Source of the DNA: Mantis religiosa | Lineage: Eukaryota; Arthropoda; Insecta; Mantodea; Mantidae | DNA: 64,000 nucleotides | Direction: 5' to 3' | Assembly: GCA_030765055.1 (NCBI GenBank) | Contig: CM060958.1 | Location: 79,258,827 to 79,322,826 of the forward strand | Part shown: piece after piece, positions 22,871 to 34,464 of the stretch | Layout of the letters: each line of letters opens with the position of its first letter | Position numbering within the stretch: position 1 is the stretch's first letter | Notes under the pieces: model-generated | The model's input: only the letters and a program-made list of their open reading frames with translations | Database searches by the model: none | What the model was told of the DNA's origin: nothing | Made by a program: the position numbers and the translations under genes

Positions 22871-23404
22871 CTCATATCTCATTACCAAGAAACACAAAAC
22901 CACTAACCTGCTGTGTAAGTGCCCTCGTATGAAATGCTTGTACCTGTAACGTTGAAGGTTTGTTTACATTATTTTTGCCAGAAACAAGTAATTTACTAGG
23001 AAGGACGTATATCGTTAGCGGGGCGCACACAAAGCGTGCTTTTGTTGTGTGTACCCACATCTAATGAAGTGCGTTAATAACTGCACCACGCATATTTACA
23101 GTAAATGCAAAACAAAACCTTGCATACAGCTCCACGATCAATACATCGCCATAACATCATTCGCTTCATGACGCAGCTACAGGATCCATTCCACTTGTTT
23201 CTAATTACAAACTTTTCCATCGTACGAACAACAAATATTGTGCAGATCATCAAATATTCAGGCTGGTATTATGCTCAGTGCAGTAAATTATCAATGCATC
23301 AAAATTGTCCACTTGAAGACAAGAGGTTTCTCCTAATTAGAGGTGTCCCTGCTTTGTCCCACCATATCAACTGCAACAATTGAATCTGAAATACACAGCA
23401 GATT

Positions 23405-23830
23405 CAGGATTAGTGACCAAGGTAACGCAGGAGGCTCACACACGTAAGGTCCTGGGTTCGATCCCTAGGAGGTATCCACTCTGACAGTGGGTTTTTCCGC
23501 GAGTTTTGTCTCATCGCGAAGAAAAATGCAGGAGTGGTTTTCAACCACTTCCCCTTATTTTGTTCCCCTCTGTCAGGTTACAAAACAATTACAGGTCTGT
23601 GTCTGTCGACAGCTTGCAGATGGCGCAGAGGTTTGCGAGTGGACCTTCTCCCCGACTCTTCCAGATGCTGGAAGTTCGAGCCACCTATGCCGAGTCGAGC
23701 TTTACTCGGTTCTTGCTGGAGAGGACTTCTCAATCACCCTCCGGTGGTCAGGTCAGAGAGTGTTAGACCACTGCGCGTCTCTGCCTAATTTGCTCTGTTT
23801 CTATAGCCCATACGTCTCCTAGGTTTCTTT
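23405..23830 (+). repeat. tRNA-derived repeat, third type
   Basis: A tRNA-like head (GTGACCAAGGTAACGCAGG, then a perfect B box GGTTCGATCCC at about 23456) leads into GTATCCACTCTGACAGTGGG and a body of about 350 bp. Only one copy is in the window. The three overlapping plus-strand ORFs (84-111 codons) have no recognisable motif and are probably not genes. Confidence 0.5.
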
Positions 23831-24049
23831 ATTTTATATGTTTCCCCCGGAGTGTATGCACATCAGATGCAATTGGAGGTTGAGATGCTAAATATTCCCT
23901 CCCTTACCTAATATACCTCTACCCTTAGAATTAGTGAGTAGAAGGGCCTGCGATAACTGCAGAACAGCAATGTGGGTATGGGCCCTTTGTGCTTTCAACC
24001 TAACCCCTAGTAGTATTAAAGAAAAACCCGAAGGGCCACCAAATTGGAC

Positions 24050-24620
24050 TGCGATATACCCTAACAATCTAATCCTGACGCCGGCTAGCCACCTACAACA
24101 TGGTGATTAGGAGAGCATCAACACGGACGATAAACTGCCCTCACTCCATGACCAGGGAGCTACCAAGCTGTCCCCAAAAGACGCCGAGAGCACTCCGGGT
24201 TTCTTTCCATTGGCGCAAAACCTAGAATCTAACAAGTGCCCCTCCCGTCCCAAGACGTGGTAGAAGTGGATATGCCACTTACGCGCGTCAGCCCAGTAGG
24301 GAAGACTTCCGAAAACCTCGGTAGAGTTGCCAGTGTTCTAGCACACCGACTTCTAGTTCTGCAGCCTAGTATTAGGGAAATTAAGGTCAGCCCCGTTTGA
24401 AAACAGAAGTCCCCTATCTCCCACGGGTATCGGGAACCACTACTCCCTCGAGTTCAGCCCAATTCGAACACCTCTCAACAGGGAGAGGCTCGAACATTCG
24501 GCCCGAGGATCCTCTAGTAGCGTCAGAGGTATCACAAGTGCTAGGGCTCCGCAGCACCTCCCCTCCCCTACAGGGAACATGAGGATGGAAGAAAGGTAGT
24601 TTGCCACAGCAAAGATAGTC
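24050..24620 (-). repeat. GC-rich unclassified repeat, unit plus middle segment
   Basis: Reading the minus strand, a middle segment (about 24590-24440: CTGCGGAGCCC, CTAGAGGATCCTCGGGCCGA, TTCGGGTTGGACTCG-like) is followed by a unit (about 24390-24140: GAGGTTTTCGGAAGTCTTCCC, GTAAGTGGCATATCCACTTC, CTTTTGGGGACAGCTTGG). Order and orientation agree with the 21-kb copy. Confidence 0.75.
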
Positions 24621-24680
24621 CCAGGAAGAATGAGGCGTACGGGAGGATACACTGCTCCGGATAGCCTGCCTGGTAATTGT

Positions 24681-24940
24681 TTATGGCACTCGGGTCAGTC
24701 CAGTTACAACTCGTTCAAATACCTTGTTACGCCTTCTACGTTTGTGAATAAATCTTCTCGGTTCTTTTAAGGATTCTACTTCTCTGTTACACACATTCAT
24801 TGTGCTTGTCACACTGTGTAACGCTAGCACATTCCTGTCAGGGACTTTCAGTGTGTTGGCAAACAGTATTCGAGCTGTCCGCCAAGCGCCATGGAGAAAC
24901 CTTCCTTCATCATTATGCTGCAACATACCAACCGCCAACC
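24681..24940 (-). CDS. Candidate host-gene exon, unknown protein
   Basis: On the minus strand a good acceptor (tgatctctttcag|GG, AG at 24942-24941) opens a frame that stays open for 85 codons to TAA at 24681. It reads GMLQHNDEGRFLHGAWRTAR, later NVLALHSVTSTMNVCNRE, then a basic run, PRRFIHKRRRRNK. Directly after this run lies AAG|GTATTT (24722-24721), an acceptable donor, which would make a 218-bp exon at 24723-24940 that starts after two bases of a split codon and ends on a codon boundary. I do not recognise the family. It matches no other repeat in the window. It may be a single-copy host exon or a piece of an unrecognised element. Confidence 0.4.
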
Positions 24941-24949
24941 CTGAAAGAG

Positions 24950-26585
24950 ATCAGATGAATAAATGAAGCGAAATGATGACAGGGCATCCAATCTGATCCG
25001 CTCATTACAATGGAGCCATTTTTTCCGTAATAAGGAGTAAAATTTTTATCAGAATTCGCCGATCTAGAGAATTTGTAAAACTTAGAATGTTGAAACTTGT
25101 CCTACTCTGTATTCTCTCTCAGGTAAATTATAGTCAGGAGACCGGTGAACCATCATAATGTATCCTTCCGTCATTAGTACCAGAGTACTTTCATACTTCA
25201 ATGACCACGTGACCAGGACACGTAGATCGCAATAGAAAATTAAACGGTGACTACCATATTCGGCTAGGGGTTAAAGGCGATAAGATTTATAGTATAACAA
25301 CAATAATAATACAAAATTATCTGTGTGAAATTTTATATTTTGGAGATAACAAGGGACCTACTTGTCCTATTTATTGCCTTCTCTGCAAACATTTAGCTTA
25401 TTTCATATTAAATCAATAGCAAAAGAAATCAAGCAATGTGAAACAAGCGAGAAATCTGAAAGCTCCGAGAAAATACTCTCGGAATAATCTTGGTAAAAGA
25501 AAGCAACGTTGGATGTCAACAGAAACAAACAAATAAATAAAGAAGGAAAAAAGGTATTTCATAGAAGAATGAAATACGGCTTGAAGAGACGAAAAGAACT
25601 CAACTTTTCGATGGGTAAATGATGTAAACAAATGATTTATCTGATGTAAGATACACTGCTTTCTATTTTTGGTATCAATTCCGACATATTCTTTTACCTT
25701 TCTCAAAACGTGGCTCTGTTATCCTTTTCAATTGAATAAAGTAGGCGTGCTTATGATTCTTTCAGATTACATAGTAGAGATGTGTTAGCACTCACAATTT
25801 CTTACAAGTAATTTTATTAGTACTGAACGTAAGCGAAAAAAGGAAGGCAAACACAGCACTTTAGGGCATATTACGCACAGGGTGCATAAAAACAAACGTT
25901 ATCCTGGAATAACTTTAGCATACAACCACCTTAATCTTGACAGCAATTAGCATAGATAAGGAAAATAAGACAACAAAATACAGGTCATTTATAATAATTC
26001 AAAATATATGTTCTCTTTATGACATTAGCATGCAATATTGTAATAAGAAATTTAGGAATAATTTTTAGAAACAAAAGCTGTTTTAAAGCGAAGCTTTTTC
26101 TGTGTGAAGCAATTTTCGAATTTTGGAACGAAATAAATTCTGAACGTTTTCTTATTGCCTTTTCACAAAATATATGGTTCAATTCACAAATTTTGCTGTC
26201 ATCCGAACTTTTTATTTTATAATTTTGCTATTTTGAGTTGTCCATATTCAGCTTCTCCACACATCCTGGATTTTTAAGCTCTTTTGCAAATAAATGCATA
26301 AATAAATAAACAACTAGATAAATACGCAACTATATCGATAAAAGATCAGTCAGTCTTACAGCTCTAAACATCAGATAAACACTCATCTCAATAATTATAC
26401 GAAACCTAATATACCAGATGATTATATTTTAATGGGTATATAAAATGTTACAGAAACCATATTAAATCCATTTAAATAAATAAAAGGATCCTAGCAAGCA
26501 ATTTTTAAGAAATCAAAGGTTACAGGTAACAACTGAAAGCTGAAACAATGTTGTACATTATTTCCTGAAATAAACTTCTTTAGAT
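24950..26585. other. AT-rich stretch, nothing recognised
   Basis: If 24723-24940 is a real exon, this could be upstream intron on the minus strand. No repeat or motif is visible. Confidence 0.4.
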
Positions 26586-26589
26586 GCTT

Positions 26590-27855
26590 CTTAATTTCAT
26601 GCCTAGCTGTTTTGTGCAATGGTTCGACTTTTTTACTTCCCAGCGGCATGGATGCATGCCAAAATCGTCACCATCTGCAAACCCGGGAAGGAAGGCACCT
26701 CTCCTGCACACTATCGTCCCATCAGTTTACTTTCTCATATAAGCAAATTGAAGGAAATGCTCATCCTAAGTAGGCTTCGGAAAACCCTGGACCGTCATAA
26801 CATCCTTAGAGAGGAGCAACTTAGTTTCAGATCTGAACACTCCACCAAGGATCAGCTACTTCGGTTGGTCGAAGTGTACACTGCCTTCAACCGTAACCAG
26901 TGTGTTGCTGCTCTATTATTGGACATCGCCAAAGCCTTTGACAGTGTCTGGCATGAAAGTTTACTTTCCCGCCTCATCCACTACAACACCCCTTCATACT
27001 TGATCCATCTTATACACTCCTATCTCCTCAACAGATCCTTCTATGCCTCCCATGACGTCATATTATCCTCACCTCGTCCTATTAGAGCTGTGTTCCTCAA
27101 GGTAGTGTCCTGGGACCCACTCTCTTCCTTCTCTATATCAGCACCCTACCTTATTTGCTCCGCTGCTCACTGCACCTTTCAGCAGACGACACAGCTGTAA
27201 CCTCCATGTCAGCTAGACATTATATGGCTACACGTGCAATCCAACAGTATGTCGACCTCTTCACCACCTGGTACATACGATGGCGCTTGAGCATGCACCC
27301 CCAGAAGAGCCAAGACATCACTTTCTCCTGAAGGCAGCTAGAGGACCTACCACCTGTCTAGCAGGAGACGAAGTACTTTGGCAATCATATGTACGATATT
27401 TAGGTTTTTTGCTTGATGTAAAACTTATGTGGAAGGACCACAGCCAACAAGGTCAGCAAACGTATGGGTATGTTATACCCATTGTACATGCGACTGTCAG
27501 TGATGTCCATATCCAATTAATTGCTCCTGTATAAACAAGTGTTCCGACCAGCCATCACTTATGCCTGTGCCATTTGGGGTATGGCAGCTAAAACGCATCT
27601 ACACCACCTTGAAGTCTTACAATCTCGATTCCTCCGTATTGCCACGGATTCCCCATGGTACATCCCTAACCTTGTAATCCGTCGTGACCTACACATTCCT
27701 ACCCCAACAGACTACATGCACACCCTCTTACTCCCATTCTATCAAAACTTCTACCATAAGTTCAACTCCCTTATACGCGATCTAGGTGAGCAGGACATCT
27801 ACCCCGGCGAAAAATACAAAAGACCAAGACTTGTATTAGGTACATGAAAACACTG
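26590..27855 (+). pseudogene. Jockey-type LINE RT, 5'-truncated and frameshifted
   Basis: The copy enters the RT domain at FPAAWMHAKIVTICKPGKEG with SPAHYRPISLLSHISKL, then SFRSEHSTKDQLLRLVE and ALLLDIAKAFDSVWHESLL (motif A, catalytic Asp in AKAFD). After a frameshift near 27100, LSADDTAVTS (27176-27205) gives motif C with Ala-Asp-Asp (Phe before it changed to Ser). Another frame holds VRYLGFLLDVKLMWKDH (27388-27440), and the post-RT region LLYKQVFRPAITYACAIWGM to RLVLGT ends near 27847. Jockey-type proteins normally carry an N-terminal endonuclease, which is missing here. At least three frame changes make it inactive. This is the same clade as the 20.5-21.0 kb fragment. Confidence 0.9.
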
Positions 27856-28084
27856 CACTATCAGCGCCAAAACAAATCTCTACCGTCATTTGCCCTAACT
27901 TATAAAATATTCTACTGCCAGTAGAGGGCTCAGCCCTGATCTCACTAGAAACTGAAAGTCTGGCTTCCGGACTTTCTAATGTCCAGTCGCAGGTGTTAGA
28001 AGTAAACAAATTAGTAATTAGTAAATAGCTGTAAAAGCCGTATATCTAGGAACGAAAGGTTAGAATAGAGAACATCCGAATGGA

Positions 28085-28440
28085 CATTCAAGATTCTAAG
28101 TCTTTGGATAGATAGAGTCAGACTGAAAGATTCATGCCATAGAACCGCGGGTCTTCCGTCTTGGTCCGGTAGTTCTTACCCCTGAGCTACTCTGGCCAAT
28201 ATGCCAGCATGACATCAAATTCTCCAACTGACAATTTTTTCTGGTAAACCACTAGGAGTTCTCATATAGAATGAGATGCGCACCCTTTGTAGCGACTTTC
28301 TGTGCTATATGTACTTAAACCACAGCCTTTATAGTTACCAGTATTAGGTTAAATAATGGAAATTTAACCGTTCTTCCTTACCAGCCGTGTATAGCCCAAG
28401 ATTTGGATAGATGGAGTATAGGTAGAGTCCAAAGGCTGGT
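28085..28440 (-). repeat. tRNA-like repeat, third copy of the 4.4-kb type
   Basis: The minus strand shows the tRNA-like head (about 28200-28116: GGCCAGAGTAGCTCAGG and CGCGGTTCTATGGC). As at 4.5 kb, the neighbouring text includes AATATGCCAGCATGACATCAAA and TTATAGTTACCAGTATTAGGT. Related 20-bp segments, aag-tttggatagat-gag, occur at 28100 and 28398. Confidence 0.55.
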
Positions 28441-28449
28441 GTGCAAGAT

Positions 28450-29510
28450 GGACTAAATTTCCATTAAATATTCTAAGTTTTATCTGTAAAATACACATTT
28501 TGAAGCAGGTCAGCAGAAACTAAAGTACTAACCGCAACACAACGAAAAGTTCAGTTCTGCGAAAACCAAGGACAAACATGTTAAGTATTTTAGTAGCTGA
28601 ATAACCTTGAAAACTGTATAACAGAGGGATGTCTTCGTGTTTGCCTAACGTATAGAAGATCTGATACTAACATACATTTTCAGGTGTATCATCACCCAGT
28701 GACACAAAAACTATCTGATCTTACGCTAAAGGACTCACTTATCTCCTGCTATCTAAATGAAAAGAACAGAAAAAAAGGAAAATAAAAATCTATGTACAGA
28801 CAAACTGCAGAAAGTACGAGTATGAGTGTGATAGAGAGGCACACTGTCCTGCACTGCGATCTCTACAGAGTTTCTAGTTGTATTATTATCGATCCAGAAG
28901 TCTAATGTTCATGATAGACACAATCATGATGGTTGAAAGCTGCTCCAATTATGCAAATTAGCTCCCAAAAATGAGGGCTCTTTGACGAGCAATATTGGGC
29001 ACTCGCTAATAGATCGGCGGTAGCTGTTGACACCGTCTACAGTCGGGGTTCATTTGATGTTCCCATTCTATGCTGGTGCTCAAAGACGAGACCTGTTACC
29101 CATGAAAGTTTTCCTCTCCTTAACATCAGTAGTTCTCGCGACCTGCTTCAGTCCATTCTCCATATAAGAGCTTTATAGTGCCAGAACCATATAGATTAGT
29201 TCCAGTATTTCTGGAATTTTCTGAGTAACCAATCACCGATAAATTAACAGCTCCTGGTGACTGCATCAGTTCAGGTTCAGATGACTCTAAGTTAACTTGG
29301 ATTTAACCGACAGTTATGGAGGACCTTGATACTGCCTACCTGATAGTACAGTTGTAAGAATCTATTACTTAGTGTCTTCTTATGCTCTCCAAACTGAAAT
29401 AACAAACTGCCTGCAAGACCCTGGCATAATATCGGAAGCTAAATGGTAGATAAATGACAGCGAGATATAATAATATTTTGCTATATGTAGAGAAATAAGC
29501 TATATTGTTT
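28450..29510. other. Intergenic stretch, nothing recognised
   Basis: No ORF over the reporting size and no motif that I can support. Confidence 0.5.
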
Positions 29511-29516
29511 TATATA

Positions 29517-30720
29517 TGAGTCGTTTGATAAGTCTGGAAAATTTTCATGAATGATTGGAAATCCTTTGTTGCAATTTTGTAGGTGGTAAACTTATTCAAA
29601 CGATTTTACAAAAAACTTGAATGTGGCACAACATTGCTGACAGCTATCTGAACTCTTCAGTGTGATAGCTGCGATTACAAATAGGAAAAACAGAGTTCGT
29701 GCTATTATCATCATTTGAAGGGCTGAACTGCCGCACACGTGAAAAAAAAAGACTGAATTGTATGAAGTTCACGTGAACTCTATACCAACACTGAAGGAGA
29801 TTTACTTTTGGATCAATGAATTTAAACGTGGTTGCAGAAGCACCGAAGTTGAATCGCGCTCTGGTCATCCAATTGAGGTCACTATACAGGACACCATTAA
29901 AAAAATCCACGATCTGGTTATGCAAGATCACGAATCAAAATTCGTGATTACTGATGCTATTGGCATCTCAACTAAGCGAGTGCGCAATATCCTGCATGAA
30001 ACAGCTGTGTGCAAGATGGGTGCCGCGATTGCTCAGTCGACCAAAAGCGTCCAGAACACTTCTACCAAGTGTCTGGAGAGGTTTAATCGCAATCCGCAAG
30101 AGTGTAAGCGCCAATTTGTGACCGTGGATGAAACTTGGATCTATCATTACACACCAGAGTCAAAACAGCCGTCAAAACAACGGATAAACACCGGTGAACG
30201 TGTCCAAAGAAATCAAGGAACATTTTGTCAGCTAGAAAAGTGATGGCTACTGTTTTTTGAGGTTCTCCAGGAATAATTCTCATAGACTAATTGGAAAAAA
30301 GAAAAAAAAAAAAAAAACACAAAAGGCAAAGGCATAACTGGAATCTATTATGCTCCATTGTTGGATTTTTTGAAACATGAGTTGACAGAAAAGAGACCCA
30401 GATTCGAATGAAAAAAGTGCTCTTTCACCAAGACAATGCATCATCGTACACATCAGCAATCGCAATAGTGAAAGTGTATTAGTTGGGCCTTGAATTGGTT
30501 CCTCATCCACCTTATTCATCAGACTTAGCCCCAAGTGATTTCTTCCTGTACCCAATCTTGAATTGGTGATCAGAAATTTTCTTCAAATGAAGAAGTGATG
30601 GTCACCATCAACGAGTATTTTGCAGACTTTGACGGAACCTATTTCTCCGACGGAGGAAAGAAGCTGGAACATCGCTGGACCAAGTCTATAGCCATCAATA
30701 GGGACTATGTCTAGAAATAA
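29517..30720 (+). mobile_element. Mariner M5 (second mariner family), 3' end missing
   Basis: After TA at 29515-29516 the left end reads TGAGTCGTTTGATAAGTCTGG, an end type known for mariners. No matching inverted end was found at the right, where homology stops near 30720. The family is distinct from M1-M4. Confidence 0.8.
29690..30715 (+). pseudogene. Mariner transposase of M5, several stops
   Basis: The best-preserved frame (29758-30243) reads IPTLKEIYFWINEFKRG and VESRSGHPIEVT (HTH linker), GISTKRVRNILHE, then FVTVDETWIYHYTPESK, which carries the first catalytic Asp. After a frame change and a poly(A) run at 30296-30316 come FHQDNASSYTSA (second Asp, about 30430) and HPPYSSDLAPSDFFLYP (third Asp, about 30500-30550), consistent with the D,D34D spacing of mariners. 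The C-terminus HRWTKSIAINRDYV ends near 30715. Frameshifts and stops make it inactive. Confidence 0.88.
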
Positions 30721-30836
30721 GGTGAGATACGTAAAGCATGAAGCTATTAACAACTAAGCAAACAAATATATACAAATATAACAATTTGTAACTAAAACTT
30801 CACTTATCTTATAAGAATAGATGATACTTTTGTTAT

Positions 30837-30893
30837 AAATTGTCCGGGATCGCGATTTAATGTAAAACTTTTACACATCTTCAGCCGGAAACA
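30837..30893 (-). ncRNA. Degenerate hammerhead-like motif of PLE3
   Basis: The minus strand gives TTGTTTCCGG (stem I), CTGAAGA (fits CUGANGA), stem II GTGTAA/TTACAT with loop, TAAA where GAAA is expected, a palindromic stem III ATCGCGAT, C as cleavage-site base, then CCGGACAA closing stem I. The G12 position is T, which should abolish activity. Confidence 0.5.
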
Positions 30894-31715
30894 ACAAAGC
30901 TGTCACCATCGTTACGAACGCTAGATGTTGATATGTTCTGTTACTACTACCGAAATCTGAAAATTAACTATTTCAAAATTAACTACGCGATGCTTGGTTT
31001 TTTAAAATAAATATCTTTTCCCAAATCATTAATTCTATCGGACCATTTAATTGTTTTAATAATTTAAATTTTGGATTTATTTTATAGTTAAATGACCAAA
31101 AATGATCCACTACGGCCGATTTATCAGTCTGTTTATACTTAATGTTACGAAAATGTTCTTTCTTTCTGGTTTCTAAATTACGTTTTGTCTTTCCAATATA
31201 AACTTTATCACAATCTAAACAATTACACTGATAAATACCAGATTTTTTATCATTAGGAATTTCATTTTTTTAGAGAAATGCAATAACCTGTTAATACTAT
31301 ATTTATTTTGAGGAACTTAAGTTATACCAAATACTTAAAAATATTTGAAAATGTTATTAACCCAAGGATGGTAGGTAAATTTTTTAAAATTATAATCGTC
31401 TTTTATTTTTCTAAGGGTAGAAATATCATTAACAGTTTCTTGATATATGAATTTTTCATTATTTTATTTATAAAGTCTTTATTAAACCCATTTATTAAAG
31501 CAGTATTAATAACATGTTTATATTCTTTATTAAATTGATCTTTATTCAGGGGTATATTTATTAATCTATAAAACTATTGAAAACGGAAAATTTATGTGAA
31601 AGAGGGTTAAATGTGTTATTTTTATACACCTAATTATCAATATGAGTAGACTTCCTATAAACACAAAAGTTTAATTTGTTATTATTTCTCATTATCTTTA
31701 GATCTATAATAGGAA
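30840..31715 (-). pseudogene. Penelope-like element PLE3: RT end, GIY-YIG endonuclease and 3' end
   Basis: Reading the minus strand from 31700: LDLKIMRNN-like codons, then NFCVYRKSTHIDN and HKFSVFNSF (end of the RT domain), RLINIPLNKDQFNKEYKHV and INTALINGFNKDFINKI (post-RT linker). Next comes SGIYQCNCLDCDKVYIGKTK (about 31250-31190), in which GIY and YIG are the endonuclease motif, and RNLETRKKEHFRNI, then a stop near 30990. Penelope-like elements pair RT with a GIY-YIG endonuclease. Two or more frame breaks and several stops make the copy dead. The family differs from PLE1/PLE2. The RT catalytic core is missing at the 5' truncation near 31715. Confidence 0.85.
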
Positions 31716-31930
31716 ATGTTTACGAAAAAACTTCTTCTTGGCGTTTTACCAGACTTGTCAAATGACCCACGTATCAACGCTTCTCTGGTGTATGTAGCCC
31801 TTTGTTCTTGTGACAATGTTTCTGTTACTTTAACTGGAGGTGGGTTCTTAAGGCCTGTCCGTGTGCATTTATTAAGAGTGCCACTGGAAGTCCTTATCTG
31901 CCTATCTACTTGCAAATGTTTGCTCATGTA
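31716..31930 (-). other. Open 81-codon frame, unknown
   Basis: A minus-strand frame starts MSKHLQVDRQIRTSSGTL and includes KVTETLSQEQRATYTREAL and FDKSGKTPRRSFF. A plus-strand frame overlaps it. No family is recognised. It abuts the PLE3 truncation point, so it may be another decayed element rather than a gene. Confidence 0.25.
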
Positions 31931-31931
31931 T

Positions 31932-33339
<1,408 letters not shown>

Positions 33340-33498
33340 TTTATAAAAATTTAAACATGGTATTTAAATTCAGCATTCTCTAGAGATGTGACAGGAGGTT
33401 CTTCAAGTAAATAACTCATCCCAAACCACCCTTGATATAGAAAAAGTTGAAAAACGCTCACTTTCTTCTCGGGCAGCCAGCCAGGTGAAAAGATAATT

Positions 33499-33548
33499 GT
33501 ATATCAACGTTTCGGGAGTGTGCATCTCTCCCATCATCAGGATATTTA
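33499..33548 (-). ncRNA. Hammerhead ribozyme motif of PLE2
   Basis: Minus-strand order: ATATC (33541-33545), CTGATGA (33534-33540), extra T (33533), stem II GGGAG/CTCCC with 9-nt loop (33514-33532), GAAA (33510-33513), CGTT (33506-33509), GATAT (33501-33505). Every core position of the hammerhead is present; stem III is only the ACGU palindrome, suggesting action as a dimer. Predicted cleavage is between 33506 and 33505. The sequence of the core is identical to PLE1. Confidence 0.65.
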
Positions 33549-33711
33549 TAAGACGTTATAACCACAAATGAAATAATGGATATAACACAACTATAAACAA
33601 AGACAAAAAACTATCAAAATTCGCATTACTGAACAAAAGACGGTTTCCAGTGAATTAAATGCCAGGTGAGGAGATGGCGTGAGTATAGAAAATTTTGTCA
33701 AAGAAACGTAA

Positions 33712-34325
33712 CTACTTAACTTGATTATCAAGCTGTACAAGTCTTTGCTTCTTAAATCGACGGATTTCCATTTTTAAGGCGGGTTTCCAAGAGGAGCTGA
33801 ACTGAAATCCAGCATCACGTGCTCCTTTCAGACGAAATCGCCAAAGCTTCCTTAATTCTCCACTCCCAGTAACTGTGGCATTTTGCCAAGATGTTCGTCT
33901 CCCGAAAGTTGGCTCTATGGTCGTTATCAAAACAATGCTCTGCCAGCCCAGACTCCTCAGGCTGCATTAAACGAATGCTTCGTTCATGTTCGATTATTCT
34001 AGTAGCGATGGTCCTTCCGGTTTGTCCTATATACTGTGTCCCACATTCACAGGGAATGCGGTACACTCTCGGAACTTGGAAGTCTAGTTTGTCTTTCACA
34101 GGTCTCAACAGATATTTAATCTTCGGAGTTGCCTTGTGGATGGTCCTGATGTTGTATTTGGCGAGAATTCTACTGATTCTGCCGGATAGATTGCCGGTAA
34201 ACGGGATGCAGGCTGTAGCGGTAGGCTTATCTGACGCTTGCTGTATTACAGGTTTCCCTTTCCTAGCTTTGGTGATCGAGGCTTCAACGTCATATTCGGA
34301 GTAGGCGTTTTGACGGAAAGTGAGT
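33712..34325 (-). pseudogene. GIY-YIG endonuclease and RT-endonuclease linker of PLE2
   Basis: From about 34325 downward: FRQNAYSEYDVEASITKAR and ISRILAKYNIRTIHKATPKI (post-RT linker), then the endonuclease VYRIPCECGTQYIGQTGRTI (about 34075-34015). Its CxC pair and YIGQTGR are the hallmark of Penelope GIY-YIG domains. ATRIIEHERSIRL, then AEHCFDNDHRANF, complete the conserved part, with the catalytic-helix Arg and His present. The frame is open for at least 97 codons (34108-33815) but has no RT, so it could not move alone. C-terminal residues IKEALAISSERST match PLE1. Confidence 0.9.
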
Positions 34326-34464
34326 CTCTTGTTTTAAGTGGCTGGGATCAGAGATAGACAAAGCTCTGTGGTTATAACATTTTATAAATATCCTGATACG
34401 TAATCAGGACTTCGATATCTAATTATCTTTTCACCTGGCTGGCTGCCCGAGAAGAAAGTGAGCG

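Larger units (their letters stand above)
33455..34464 (-). mobile_element. Penelope-like element PLE2 with inverted terminal repeats
   Basis: Both ends carry the same sequence in opposite orientation: CGCTCACTTTCTTCTCGGGC (33455 on) and its complement ending at 34464. The arms match through CAGCCAGCCAGGTGAAAAG and again through ATCAGGATATTTATAA and GTTATAACCACA, about 100 bp in all. The element is about 1.0 kb and 5'-truncated internally, lacking the RT core. Pseudo-LTRs in direct or inverted arrangement are known for Penelope elements. Confidence 0.85.

Noticed and set aside
23487..23822. Three overlapping plus-strand ORFs of 84-111 codons
   Set aside because: They overlap in different frames within a tRNA-derived repeat and show no family motif.
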